Below the pieces are notes generated by a model that saw only the letters and a list, made by a program, of their open reading frames with translations, had not been told where the DNA came from and did not search any database. Below are positions 16,734 to 25,344 of a stretch of 64,000 nucleotides of DNA, piece after piece; the first letter of the stretch is position 1, and each line of letters begins with the position of its first letter. Where the stretch lies: positions 2,294,001 through 2,358,000 of the forward strand of contig NZ_JAGINU010000001.1 of assembly GCF_017876315.1 (NCBI RefSeq), given 5' to 3'. Source of the stretch: Pseudonocardia parietis (GTDB taxonomy: Bacteria; Actinomycetota; Actinomycetes; Mycobacteriales; Pseudonocardiaceae). Both the position numbers and the translations under genes were made by a program.

Positions 16734-17036
16734 ATGCCGACCGTGGATCCCTGGGTGGCGCTCGCCGATCAGACCCGGCGCGGGCTGCTCGCCCGGGTGG
16801 CCAGGGAGCCGAGCTCGGTCACCGCTCTGGCCGAGGACCTGCCGATGAGTCGTCCCGCGGTCTCGCAGCACCTGAAGTTGCTGCTGGATGCCCGGCTGGT
16901 CGACGTACACCGGCAGGGACGGCAGCGGATCTACGCCGCCCGCCCGGACGGCCTGGCGGCCCTGCGCGCGGAGCTGGACACGTTCTGGAGCCAGGCGCTG
17001 TCGAACTTCAAACGGATCGCCGAGACAAACCACTGA
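16734..17036 (+). CDS. ArsR-family helix-turn-helix regulator
   Basis: This 100-aa protein is a single winged-helix domain with the recognition segment MSRPAVSQHLKLLLDARLVDV (about 38-58) and a basic wing RQGRQRIYAARPDG. There are no cysteine metal ligands, so it belongs to the non-metal ArsR group typically paired with SRPBCC/AHSA1 proteins. It begins an operon with an SRPBCC protein 9 nt downstream and a mycothiol isomerase-like protein. It is probably autoregulated through the adjacent inverted repeat. Confidence 0.88.
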   Translation: MPTVDPWVALADQTRRGLLARVAREPSSVTALAEDLPMSRPAVSQHLKLLLDARLVDVHRQGRQRIYAARPDGLAALRAELDTFWSQALSNFKRIAETNH

Positions 17037-17045
17037 GGTGTAGCC

Positions 17046-17525
17046 GTGACCACCACCGACGAACTCACGACCGTGCGGCAGCAGATCATCGTCGACGTGG
17101 CCCAGGACCACGCCTTCGCGGTGTTCACGAACCGGTTCGACGGGATCAAGCCGCGGGAGTACAACCTGCTCCCGGTCGACATCGCAGAGACCGTCTTCGA
17201 ACCGCGGGTCGGCGGGCACGTCTACGACCGCGGGATCGACGGGAGCGTCTGCCGCTGGGCGCGGGTGCTGGAGTTCGACCCGCCTCACCGGTTCCTGATC
17301 AGCTGGGACATCACCGCGCAGTGGCAGCTCGAGACCGACCTCGGCCGGACCAGCGAGGTCGAGGTCCGGTTCGTGCCGATCGGAGATGCGCAGACCCGGG
17401 TCGAGCTCGAACACCGCCACCTCGACCGGCACGGCGAAGGGTGGCGGGACTACCGCTCCGGCCTCGCAGGCGGCTGGCCCGCCTTCCTCGAGAACTTCCG
17501 CGTCCTCACCACCGCGCAGGGGTAG
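17046..17525 (+). CDS. SRPBCC/AHSA1-type protein
   Basis: This 159-aa START-like protein has a hydrophobic cavity of the AHSA1 subgroup: VRQQIIVDVAQDHAFAVFTNRFDGI at the N-terminus, a central FEPRVGGHVYDRG and the closing EGWRDYRSGLAGGWPAFLENF helix. Such proteins sit beside ArsR regulators in many actinobacteria, and their ligands are mostly unknown. It starts with GTG 9 nt after the ArsR stop and ends 3 nt before the next gene, so all three are co-transcribed. Confidence 0.85.
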   Translation: MTTTDELTTVRQQIIVDVAQDHAFAVFTNRFDGIKPREYNLLPVDIAETVFEPRVGGHVYDRGIDGSVCRWARVLEFDPPHRFLISWDITAQWQLETDLGRTSEVEVRFVPIGDAQTRVELEHRHLDRHGEGWRDYRSGLAGGWPAFLENFRVLTTAQG

Positions 17526-17528
17526 GCG

Positions 17529-18173
17529 ATGAGCCGGACCGATCTGCGGACGCTGGCCACCGACGAACGGCGTGACCTCGCCGACTTCCTGGCCGGCCTC
17601 ACCGACGAGCAGTGGGAGACCCGCTCCCTGTGCGAGGAGTGGACCGTGCGGCAGGTGGTCGCGCACATGATCAGCTACGACGACCTGACGATTCCCCTGC
17701 TACTGCGCCGCATGGTGGCGGGCGGGTTCCGGGTGAACGGGATGAACCCCCTCGGCGTCGCGGCGTACGATGCCACCTCGCCGGCCGAGGTGCTCACCGA
17801 GCTCCGCACGCACCTGCGTCCCCGCGGCCTCACGGCGATGGGCGGCGGGGGCATCGCGCTGACCGACGGCCTGGTCCACCACCAGGACATCCGCCGCGCA
17901 CTCGACGCTCCCCGCCGGGTGCCGGCCGAACGCCTCCTACCGGCGCTCGGATTCGCGCTGAAGGCGCTCGCCCTGCCCAGCCGCCACCACGTCCGCGGGC
18001 TCCGCCTGGTCGCGACCGACCTGGACTGGACCCACGGCGACGGCCCCGAGGTGACCGGGCCGGGGGAGGCCGTGCTGATGGCGATCGCCGGTCGCCCGGC
18101 CGCGCTCACCGACCTGGACGGACCGGGCGTCGCCACCCTCGCCCAGCGCCTCACCGCGAAGCCGGCAGCCTGA
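17529..18173 (+). CDS. Maleylpyruvate isomerase family mycothiol-dependent protein
   Basis: This 214-aa protein has the DinB-like MDMPI N-terminal domain: LRTLATDERRDLADFLAGL, then the metal-site segment VRQVVAHMISYDDL, and further helices with HHQDIRRAL. A C-terminal sterol-carrier-like tail follows (ALTDLDGPGVATLAQRL). Characterised members use mycothiol as cofactor for isomerisation or transfer reactions. That agrees with an actinobacterial host. It is the last gene of the ArsR cassette, and its substrate is unknown. Confidence 0.83.
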   Translation: MSRTDLRTLATDERRDLADFLAGLTDEQWETRSLCEEWTVRQVVAHMISYDDLTIPLLLRRMVAGGFRVNGMNPLGVAAYDATSPAEVLTELRTHLRPRGLTAMGGGGIALTDGLVHHQDIRRALDAPRRVPAERLLPALGFALKALALPSRHHVRGLRLVATDLDWTHGDGPEVTGPGEAVLMAIAGRPAALTDLDGPGVATLAQRLTAKPAA

Positions 18174-18224
18174 TCAGGACGAGTCGATGTGCCGGGTGCC
18201 TGATGCACCCGCGGCCGGCGGAGG

Positions 18225-19883
18225 TCACCGGTCCACCCGCTCGTCGAGCCGGGGTGCCTCGATGACGCCGTCCCGCGCGAGCTCCTCGGTGATCCACTCC
18301 CGCAGCACCACTTTTTTGATCTTCGTGCCGGACAGCGGCCACTCGGTGACCAGGCGGAGGTAGCGCGGGATCTTGTAGGAGGCGATCGCCCCGCGGCAGA
18401 ACGCGACGAGCTCGTCGTGGGTCAGCGAGGCGCCCGGAGCGAGCTGGACGTACGCGGCCGGAATCTCCTGGTAGCGGGCGTCCGGAGCGGCGACGACCTG
18501 GACCAGGGCGACCGCCGGATGGCGGGCGAGGAAGTCCTCGATCTCGATCGCGGCCACGTTCTCGCCGCCCACCTTCAGCATGTCCTTGATCCGGCCGCCG
18601 TAGACGAGATTCCCACCGTCGACGAGCATCGCGCGATCACCGCTGTGGAACCACCCGTCGCCGTCGATCGTGGCTGCGGTCTGGTCCGGGTCCTTGTAGT
18701 AGCCCTCGAACATCGAGTAGCCGCGGAAGCACAGCTCGCCCATCGTGTCCTCGCCGAGGTCGTCGCCGGTCTCCGGGTCGACGATCTTCAGCTCCATCCC
18801 GTCGACCACCCGGCCGAGGGTGCGCATCCGGATGTCGGCCGGGTCGTCGGGCAGCGGCAGGGTCAGGTTGGTCGCGCACTCGGTGGAGCCGTAGGACGAC
18901 ACCTGGACCGCGCGCGGCATCGCCTCCTCGAACTGGGCCAACCGCTCGGGGGTGGCGATGTTCTGGACGATCCGGACCGCGCTCAGATCCGCCGAGAGGA
19001 AGCCGGGATGGTCGAGGACCGCCCTCCAGATCGTCTCGAACGCCGGGTAGAGCACGGTGCAGCGTTCCTCGACGATCGTGCGCAGTGCGGCCCCTGGTTC
19101 GAAGTGCCCGGCGTGGCAGTACTTCGCACCGGCGGAGAAGCAGCCGAGCATCGGGACGATGCCCCCGCAGTGGTACAGCGGCAGCGGGTTCCACAGGGCG
19201 TCGGAGGGGCCGAGCAGGAACCGGGTGCGCGCGACGTTCTCGGCCTGCCGGACCAGGGCCTCGTGGGTGAGCAGGCAGCCCTTCGGACGGGCGGTGGTGC
19301 CGGAGGTGTAGATCAGCAGCGCCACGTCCCGGACCCGGACCCGCCGTCGCAGGACCTCGACCAGATCCGGGTCGACGGTCGCGGCGCCCGCGTCGAACGC
19401 TGCGCGGTCGAGCATGCCCGGCGCCGTTCCCGACAGGTTCACCACCGCCCGCAGGCGCGGGGCGCCCTCCAGGCGCAGCCGCCCGGGCTCGCCGCCGGCA
19501 AGATCGGGGAACACCTGCTCGACCAGGCCGGCGTAGTCGGTGCCGTGCGGGTCGGCGGCGACGAGCAGCACGTCGATGTCGGCGTGGTCGATCACGTGGG
19601 ACAGCTCGTGCGCCTTGAACCGACCGTTGATCGGCACGCCGACCGCGCCGATCTTCGCGGTCGCGAGCAACGCCAGGACGTAATCGGGGGTGTTCGGCAT
19701 GAGGAACCCGACCGTCCCTCGGGGCCTGACCCCGAGAGCGAGCAGGCAGGCGGCGACGTGGTCGATCCGCGCCGCGAGCTCGGGATAGGTGAAGCGGATA
19801 CCGGGCATGACGAGCGCGGTCGCGTCGGAGCGCGCGGCCTGCTCGTCGACGATGTCGCCGAGCGTCGTCACTCTGATGACCAT
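18225..19883 (-). CDS. AMP-forming acyl-CoA ligase
   Basis: This 552-aa adenylate-forming enzyme has the P-loop-like LLIYTSGTTARPKGCLLTHEAL (about 190-210), the A5 segment VSSYGSTECATN, the motif DGWFHSGDRAML and a C-terminal IKKVVLREW lysine region. It activates a carboxylic acid to acyl-AMP and then acyl-CoA. It resembles the ligase at 30354-32021, including the GRIKDMLKVGGENV hinge. It lies downstream of the mycofactocin-coupled SDR on the minus strand with a 66-nt gap, so it is likely in the same transcript and the TetR regulon. Confidence 0.92.
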   Translation of the reverse strand: MVIRVTTLGDIVDEQAARSDATALVMPGIRFTYPELAARIDHVAACLLALGVRPRGTVGFLMPNTPDYVLALLATAKIGAVGVPINGRFKAHELSHVIDHADIDVLLVAADPHGTDYAGLVEQVFPDLAGGEPGRLRLEGAPRLRAVVNLSGTAPGMLDRAAFDAGAATVDPDLVEVLRRRVRVRDVALLIYTSGTTARPKGCLLTHEALVRQAENVARTRFLLGPSDALWNPLPLYHCGGIVPMLGCFSAGAKYCHAGHFEPGAALRTIVEERCTVLYPAFETIWRAVLDHPGFLSADLSAVRIVQNIATPERLAQFEEAMPRAVQVSSYGSTECATNLTLPLPDDPADIRMRTLGRVVDGMELKIVDPETGDDLGEDTMGELCFRGYSMFEGYYKDPDQTAATIDGDGWFHSGDRAMLVDGGNLVYGGRIKDMLKVGGENVAAIEIEDFLARHPAVALVQVVAAPDARYQEIPAAYVQLAPGASLTHDELVAFCRGAIASYKIPRYLRLVTEWPLSGTKIKKVVLREWITEELARDGVIEAPRLDERVDR

Positions 19884-19949
19884 GGCGGACTCCTCACCGG
19901 TCGCTTCTTTCGATCACCGTGTGCCGTGGTTCCGAGGTGCTGCGCGGTG

Positions 19950-20774
19950 TCACACCAGGGTCGCGCCCAGATCGACCGGGAGCGCGATGCCGGTGACGGT
20001 CCGGGACTCCGCGCAGGCGAGCCAGAGGACCGCATCGGAGATGTCGCGCGGTGTGGCCGCCGGCTCGCTGAGCACCTGTCCGAACGAGGCCAGGTACCGG
20101 CGTTCCGAGCGCAGGAGCTCCTTGAGCTTCTCGTCGGTCGCCATGGGCGTGTCGACCGCCCATGGGTGCACCGAGTTGACGCGGATGTCGTACGGCGCGA
20201 GCTCCAGCGCCGCGGTACCGGTCAACCCGACGACGCCGTGCTTGGCGGCGCTGTAGTGGGCCTGGCCGGGCAGCGGTTTCGTGCCGGCCACCGAACTGAT
20301 CGTCACGATCGAACCCCCGCGACCCGCCTCGATCATGGGCGGCACGGCTGCCCGGAGCGTGTGCCAGACACCGGTGAGGTTGACGTCGAGCACCGTCCGC
20401 CATTGCTCGGGGGTGATCTCCCACAGCCGGCCCCAGTCGCTGATCCCGGCGTTGGCGACCACGACGTCGAGCCGGCCGAAGGCCCGGACGCCGTCGGCCA
20501 CCGCTGCCTCGACGTCGTCGAGGTTGCGGACGTCACCGCGGTGGGCCACCACCCGCGCTCCCGCCTGCTCGGCGAGCGCGACGGTGTGGGCGAGGTCGTC
20601 CGGATCCGAGGGTGGGTAACCCAGCGCGGCCACGGGTCCGCAGACATCGAGGAGTACGAGGTCGGCGCCCTCCTGTGCGAAGCGGAGCGCGTGCATCCGG
20701 CCCTGGCCACGGGCGGCACCGGTGATCATCGCTACCTGACCGTGCAGCCGCCCCGGGCGCTCGGAATCCGTCAT
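19950..20774 (-). CDS. Mycofactocin-coupled SDR-family oxidoreductase (carveol-dehydrogenase-like)
   Basis: This 274-aa short-chain dehydrogenase has TGAARGQGRMHALRFAQEGADLVLLD at the N-terminus, an extra loop after the second strand (VCGPVAALGYPPSDPDDLAHTV), NAG at about 105 and YSAAK near 170. The RGQGR.HA signature and this insertion mark the subfamily that keeps its nicotinamide bound and passes electrons to the peptide cofactor mycofactocin. Characterised relatives oxidise alcohols such as carveol. The ATG is 4 nt from a 20-bp operator (20779-20798). No mycofactocin biosynthesis genes are in the window. Confidence 0.82.
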   Translation of the reverse strand: MTDSERPGRLHGQVAMITGAARGQGRMHALRFAQEGADLVLLDVCGPVAALGYPPSDPDDLAHTVALAEQAGARVVAHRGDVRNLDDVEAAVADGVRAFGRLDVVVANAGISDWGRLWEITPEQWRTVLDVNLTGVWHTLRAAVPPMIEAGRGGSIVTISSVAGTKPLPGQAHYSAAKHGVVGLTGTAALELAPYDIRVNSVHPWAVDTPMATDEKLKELLRSERRYLASFGQVLSEPAATPRDISDAVLWLACAESRTVTGIALPVDLGATLV

Positions 20775-20778
20775 CTAT

Positions 20779-20798
20779 CAACCATACGATAGTTTGGG
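20779..20798. promoter_or_regulatory. TetR-regulon operator, site A
   Basis: Read on the minus strand this is CCCAAACTATCGTATGGTTG, matching site C (27994) at 18 of 20 positions. It is immediately upstream of the mycofactocin-coupled SDR start. It faces site B across 122 bp in the divergent promoter region. Confidence 0.75.
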
Positions 20799-20920
20799 CG
20801 GGAAATCTGCAACGCGAGGACGTCGAGATCCGGCTCGAGGTCATCGGCCGCCGTTCGCGGGCTGGCCCTGTAGGCCGAACGTCGCATTGACGAGGGAACA
20901 GGCGCGCTCTAGCGTCAGCG

Positions 20921-20940
20921 CCCAAACCAACGTCTGGTTG
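20921..20940. promoter_or_regulatory. TetR-regulon operator, site B
   Basis: CCCAAACCAACGTCTGGTTG differs from site C at one position. The core is the inverted repeat AACCA-N5-TGGTT. It ends 15 nt before the start codon of the binding-protein gene of the ABC importer and is followed directly by the ribosome binding site. Confidence 0.8.
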
Positions 20941-20955
20941 CTCGGAGGGGTATCC

Positions 20956-22125
20956 GTGTACAGGACCAGCAGCAGAGTCGCGCTGGCCGCCGTGATCGTG
21001 TTCGTCGCGGCGGGCTGCAGCAGCCAGGGTTCCACCGACAGCGACACCGCATCCGGTGACCGGCCGCCCACCGTCGAGGTCGCGATGCTCGCCGACCTCA
21101 CCGGCGGGGCGTCGTTCTGCGGGAACGCCGCCCGCACCGGCGCCGAGACCGCCGTCCGGAAGATCAACGAGGATCGGCTGGCCGGCCCGGACACCTCGGT
21201 CGAGCTCGCGGTCGAGGACACCGCGACCAACCCACGCGAGGCCGCCGCGGTGATGACCCGGATCGCCGGCGGCGACGCGGTCGCCGCGACCTTCGGATGC
21301 GCCAGCCAGGTCGCCCTCGCCGTGGCGCCGGTGGCCCAGCAGGAGGGCGTCCCGCTGGTCGCGATGCAGTCCGGGGTGCCGGGCGTGCTCGACGCCGGGG
21401 ACCACGTCTTCCGCTCCACGGCACCCCAGACCAGCTACCAGAACCTCGTGGTGGACCGGCTGGCCGCACAGGGGGTGAAGACCGCGGCGATCGTCTACCA
21501 GAGCGACAACGCCACGCTCGTCGAGCTCGCCGAGCAGACCTTCCCGCCGTTGCTCGCCGAGGCCGGGATCGCAGTGCCGGCGAGCGAGAAGTTCCAGGGC
21601 GCCGGCTTCGACTTCGCCGCTCTCGCGTCCGGGGTCGCGGGCCACGCGCCGGACGCGGTGATCATGCTCGGGCAGGGCACCCCGAACGTCACCGTGATCA
21701 CCCAGCTCCGCCAGGCCGGCTTCACCGGCACGGTCGTCGGCTCGCAGAGCTTCGGCGGTGGTGTCCTCGCACCCCTCGGCCCGCTCGCCGAGGGTGCCAT
21801 CTGGGCGTCCGACTTCAACGTCGACGGACAGGCACCCTCGACCGTGGCGTTCACCGAGTACTACCGCTCGATCCACGGCGCCGAGCCGTCCGTCTTCGCG
21901 GCGCAGGGGTGGGACTCGATGATGCTGGTCGCCGCCGGGATCGAGGCGGCTCCCTCGGCCGACCGCGACGGCGTCCGGGCGGGCCTGGAGACCGCGGCGG
22001 CGGCCGGCATCGACGGGGCGGTCGGGACCATCCGGTTCGAGGGGCGCGACGCGCGCGTCCCCGGCCTGGTGAACACCTGGCAGGACGGTCGCGAGCAGCT
22101 CGCGGGCCCGACGGCCGGGTCGTGA
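20956..22125 (+). CDS. Branched-chain amino acid-type ABC importer, substrate-binding lipoprotein
   Basis: This protein of about 389 aa has a lipoprotein signal with lipobox VAAGC (Cys near residue 21) and a type-1 periplasmic binding fold: VEVAMLADLTGGASFCGNAARTGAETAV, then TFGCASQVALAVAPVAQQEGVPLVA and the second-lobe TVVGSQSFGGG. The family binds amino acids, amides, aromatic acids and similar compounds. I start at the GTG at 20956 because GGAGGGG lies 5 nt upstream and the signal peptide then begins correctly. It is the first gene of a six-gene operon (to 26345) under operator site B. Confidence 0.9.
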   Translation: MYRTSSRVALAAVIVFVAAGCSSQGSTDSDTASGDRPPTVEVAMLADLTGGASFCGNAARTGAETAVRKINEDRLAGPDTSVELAVEDTATNPREAAAVMTRIAGGDAVAATFGCASQVALAVAPVAQQEGVPLVAMQSGVPGVLDAGDHVFRSTAPQTSYQNLVVDRLAAQGVKTAAIVYQSDNATLVELAEQTFPPLLAEAGIAVPASEKFQGAGFDFAALASGVAGHAPDAVIMLGQGTPNVTVITQLRQAGFTGTVVGSQSFGGGVLAPLGPLAEGAIWASDFNVDGQAPSTVAFTEYYRSIHGAEPSVFAAQGWDSMMLVAAGIEAAPSADRDGVRAGLETAAAAGIDGAVGTIRFEGRDARVPGLVNTWQDGREQLAGPTAGS

Positions 22126-22126
22126 C

Positions 22127-23023
22127 GTGCTCGACCAGCTGGTCAACGCCGTCGTCCTGGGCGGGATCTACCTGCTCTTCTCCTCCGGGCTGACGCTGTC
22201 CTGGGGCGTGCTGGACGTGCTCAACCTCGCCCACGGATCGATCTTCATGTTCGGGGCGTTCAGCGTCTACCTGCTCCTGCGCGACAGCGGGACCGCGCTG
22301 GGGCTCCCGGTGCTCGTCGTGCTCGCGGCCGCGGTGGGTGCGGTCCTGTCCACGCTGCTGCAGCTGCTGGTCTTCGGGCCGCTGCGGCGGCGGGCGGCCT
22401 CGCGCGGGCAGGCCGAGCTCGGCGTCCTCATCGCGAGCATCGGCGCCGGTCTGCTCCCGGTCGCGGTGGCGCTGAACCTGGCCGACGCCGAGGTGGTCAA
22501 CCTGCCGGGGGACACCGCCGCCACGGCGGTCCACCAGTGGGGCCCGATCCGGATCTCGACCCTGCAGATCGCGATCGTCGTGCTCGCGGTGGTCCTCGCC
22601 GGCGTGCTCGCCTGGTGGATCGCCCGGACCCGGTCCGGTCGTGCGCTGCGCACGATCGCCGTGGACCCGGCGACCGCCGACCTGCTGGGGATACCGGTCG
22701 CCCGGCTCTCCGTGCTCACCATGGCGATCAGTGGTGCGCTGGCCGGTGGCGGCGGCCTGCTCCTGGCGGCCAACGCCAATGCGATCGAACCGCACATGGG
22801 TGACGGGTTGCTGCTCAAGGCCTTCGCCGTGATCGTGCTCGGCGGGGTCGGCAGCATCGTCGGGGCCGCGGTCGGGGCGTTCGTGCTGGCCTTCGCCGAG
22901 ACGTTCGCGGTGGCCTACGTGTCCGGTGAGGCCCGCGACGTCATCGCGTTCGCGCTCATCCTCGCCGTGCTGGTCCTGCGTCCGCAGGGGCTGGTGCCCC
23001 GTGCCGCCTGGCAGCGTGCCTGA
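22127..23023 (+). CDS. Branched-chain amino acid-type ABC permease (LivH-like)
   Basis: This 298-aa membrane protein has about eight transmembrane segments and the family start LVNAVVLGGIYLLFSSGLTLSWGVLDVLNLAHGSIFMFGAF. The cytoplasmic coupling segment is around GRALRTIAVDPATADLLGIPVARL, and the terminal half has KAFAVIVLGGVGSIVGAAVGAFVLAFAE. It forms the channel with the next gene. The GTG start is 1 nt after the preceding stop, and its own stop overlaps the next start (ATGA-type). Confidence 0.92.
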   Translation: MLDQLVNAVVLGGIYLLFSSGLTLSWGVLDVLNLAHGSIFMFGAFSVYLLLRDSGTALGLPVLVVLAAAVGAVLSTLLQLLVFGPLRRRAASRGQAELGVLIASIGAGLLPVAVALNLADAEVVNLPGDTAATAVHQWGPIRISTLQIAIVVLAVVLAGVLAWWIARTRSGRALRTIAVDPATADLLGIPVARLSVLTMAISGALAGGGGLLLAANANAIEPHMGDGLLLKAFAVIVLGGVGSIVGAAVGAFVLAFAETFAVAYVSGEARDVIAFALILAVLVLRPQGLVPRAAWQRA

Positions 23024-23871
23024 TGAACGAGACACTGCTCATGACGGGCCTGGCCTACTACATCGTCGGCCTGGCGTTCCAGGTCGTGCTCCGCAGCGGG
23101 GTGTTCTCGCTCGCCGCCGCCGGGTTCTGGGGGATCGGCGCCTACACCTGCGCGCTGACCGCGGAGGCGGTGGGCTGGCCGGTCGCCGTCCTGCTCGCCC
23201 TGGCGCTGTCCGGTGTCCTGTCGTTCGGCCTGGCCGTGGTGCTCGGCCGGTTGCGCGGGCTCTACCTGGGCATGGCGACCATCGCCTTCGACCTGCTGAT
23301 CGTGTCGCTGGCCTTCAGCTGGGACGCGGTCACCGGCGGCGCGCTCGGCCTCTACGGCATCCCGCGCGACGCCACCGTCTGGACGGTCGGCGGGCTCGCC
23401 GTGCTCGCCACCGCGGCCGTCGCGATGGTGCAGTCGAGAGCCGGGGGCCGGTTCGTCGACGCGCTGCGGACCGACGAGCCGCTGGCCCGCTCGCTCGGCG
23501 TCGAGACCGGGCGGTTGCGGGTGTCGATGTCGGTGCTCAGCGCGCTGCTCGGTGCCCTCGCGGGTGCGCTGACCCCGCTGATCTTCGGCGTGCTCGGCCC
23601 CGAGGAGAGCGGGTTCCCGCTGGTCGTGCTCGGGCTGACGATCGTGGTCATCGGCGGCTCGGGCTCCTGGGTGGGCGCTCTGGTGGGTGCGCTGGTCGTC
23701 ACGGCACTGCCGGAGCTGCTGCGGTTCGTCGACGAGTGGCGCGACGTCGTCTACGGCGCACTGGTCGTCGTGATGGTGCTGTTCGCGCCGTCCGGGGTGG
23801 TCGGCACGGCGCGGCGATGGTGGCCCGCGATCCGCCGCCGCGCCGTCGCGGCACCGGGGGAGGCGACGTGA
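23023..23871 (+). CDS. Branched-chain amino acid-type ABC permease (LivM-like)
   Basis: This 282-aa polytopic membrane protein has the LivM features GLAFQVVLRSGVFSLAAAGFWGIGAYTCAL at the N-terminus and the coupling helix GGRFVDALRTDEPLARSLGVETGRLR. It then has IVVIGGSGSWVGALVGALVVTALPELLR. It pairs with the LivH-like protein to form the translocation path. Start and stop both overlap the neighbouring genes, indicating strict translational coupling. Confidence 0.92.
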   Translation: MNETLLMTGLAYYIVGLAFQVVLRSGVFSLAAAGFWGIGAYTCALTAEAVGWPVAVLLALALSGVLSFGLAVVLGRLRGLYLGMATIAFDLLIVSLAFSWDAVTGGALGLYGIPRDATVWTVGGLAVLATAAVAMVQSRAGGRFVDALRTDEPLARSLGVETGRLRVSMSVLSALLGALAGALTPLIFGVLGPEESGFPLVVLGLTIVVIGGSGSWVGALVGALVVTALPELLRFVDEWRDVVYGALVVVMVLFAPSGVVGTARRWWPAIRRRAVAAPGEAT

Positions 23872-24689
23872 ACGCGCTGGAGTGCGACGACGTCGCCGTG
23901 CACTTCGGCGGCGTGCGAGCTGTCGACGGCGTCTCCTTAACGGTCCGGCCGGGCAGCCTCTGCGGCCTCGTCGGGCCCAACGGCTCGGGCAAGACCACGC
24001 TGCTCAACGCGGTCTCGGGGCTGGCCCCGACGACCCGGGGCCGGATCACCGCCGGCGGCGAGGTCGTCTCCGGACGCGGCGTACCGTGGATCGCCCGCTC
24101 CGGGATCCGCCGTACGTTCCAGGCGATCCGGCTGGTCCCGGAGCTGAGCGTCCTGCACAACGTGATGCTCGGCGCCGACGACGGCAGCCGGCTGCTCGAC
24201 GGGCTGTTGCGGCCTTGGCGGGCTGCGCGCGCCGACCGCGAGTCCCGCGAGCGGGCCCGCGAGGCGCTCACCCGGGTGGGGCTGGCCGGCGTCGAGAACC
24301 TCCGGCCCGACGAGCTCCCCTACGGCCACCAGCGACGTGCGGAGATCGCCCGGGCGCTGGCCGCCCGCCCGCGCCTGCTGCTGCTCGACGAACCGGTCGC
24401 CGGAATGTCGCCCGCGGAGCGGGCCGAGATCGGTGAGCTGCTGACCGGCCTGCGCGACGACGGGATGACCCAGCTCCTGGTGGAGCACGACCTGGAGCTG
24501 GTCACCCGGATCACCGACCATCTCGTGGTGGTGGACTTCGGCCGCGTCATCGCGGACGGCGACCCCGCGACCGCGGTCCTCGACGAACGGGTGAGGGAGG
24601 CCTACCTTGGCCGCACCACAGCCAGACGAGAGCGCCCTGCTGCAGGTCACGGGCCTGGCGGTGCACTACGGGCGGGTGAGGGCGGTTGA
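23868..24689 (+). CDS. Branched-chain amino acid-type ABC ATPase (LivG-like)
   Basis: This protein of about 273 aa has Walker A GPNGSGKTT (about 37-45), Q-loop FQAIRLVPELSVLHNVM, Walker B LLLLDEPVAGMSP and the switch His LVEHDLELV. The signature region is unusual: it reads LPYGHQRRAEIARAL rather than LSYGQQ. The C-terminus extends about 27 residues beyond the usual YLG end and overlaps the next gene by 83 nt, which is uncommon in this operon type. The GTG start overlaps the LivM-like stop. Confidence 0.9.
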   Translation: MNALECDDVAVHFGGVRAVDGVSLTVRPGSLCGLVGPNGSGKTTLLNAVSGLAPTTRGRITAGGEVVSGRGVPWIARSGIRRTFQAIRLVPELSVLHNVMLGADDGSRLLDGLLRPWRAARADRESRERAREALTRVGLAGVENLRPDELPYGHQRRAEIARALAARPRLLLLDEPVAGMSPAERAEIGELLTGLRDDGMTQLLVEHDLELVTRITDHLVVVDFGRVIADGDPATAVLDERVREAYLGRTTARRERPAAGHGPGGALRAGEGG

Positions 24690-25344
24690 CGGCGTCGACC
24701 TGGTCGCCCGCGCCGGGCACGTGCACGTGCTGCTCGGGTCCAACGGTGCCGGGAAGAGCTCGACGATGCTCGCGAGCTGCGGCGGCGTCCGCCCCGCCGG
24801 CGGGCGGGTGCTGCTCGACGGTGCCGACATCACCGGCCGGCCCGCCTGGCGCGTCGTCCGGGCCGGGATGGTGCTGGTGCCGGAGGGGCGCCGGATCGTC
24901 GCGCCGCTGACGGTCGAGGAGAACCTGCTGCTCGGCGGGTATCCGAACCGCTCGGCCGCGCGCCGGTCGCAGACCCTCGCCGAGGTCTACGAGATGTTCC
25001 CGGTGCTCGCGACCCGGCGGACGGCCCCGGGTGGCCTGCTCAGCGGCGGCGAGCAGCAGATGCTGGCGTTCGGCAGGGCGCTGATGGCCGACCCGCGCGT
25101 CGTGCTGCTCGACGAGCCCTCGATGGGGCTCGCCCCGATCATGGTCGACACCGTGATGGCCGCGGTGCGCGCGATCGCCGATCGCGGCATCGCCGTCGCG
25201 ATGGTGGAGCAGAACGCGACCGCCCTGGAGATCGCGGACGAGGCATCGGTGCTGGACCGGGGGCGGGTCGTGCTGACCGGGCGGGCCGCCGAGCTCGCCG
25301 GGGACCCGCGGCTGGAGCGTGCCTTCCTCGGCGTGGGCACATGA
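24607..25344 (+). CDS. Branched-chain amino acid-type ABC ATPase (LivF-like)
   Basis: This 245-aa protein has Walker A GSNGAGKSS, LVPEGRRIVAPLTVEENL, signature LLSGGEQQMLAFGRAL, Walker B VVLLDEPSMGLAP and the switch segment AMVEQNATAL. It is the second ATPase of the importer. The start must lie before about 24640 to include the first strand (LLQVTGLAVHY), and TTG at 24607 is the only reasonable codon. This places its start inside the LivG-like gene. Its stop overlaps the following ATG. Confidence 0.9.
   Translation: MAAPQPDESALLQVTGLAVHYGRVRAVDGVDLVARAGHVHVLLGSNGAGKSSTMLASCGGVRPAGGRVLLDGADITGRPAWRVVRAGMVLVPEGRRIVAPLTVEENLLLGGYPNRSAARRSQTLAEVYEMFPVLATRRTAPGGLLSGGEQQMLAFGRALMADPRVVLLDEPSMGLAPIMVDTVMAAVRAIADRGIAVAMVEQNATALEIADEASVLDRGRVVLTGRAAELAGDPRLERAFLGVGT

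Noticed and set aside
18225..20774. Calling the 18-32 kb island a steroid (KstR2-type) degradation cluster.
   Set aside because: The repeated operator AACCA-N5-TGGTT is unlike the known KstR2 site, and ring-degradation genes are absent.
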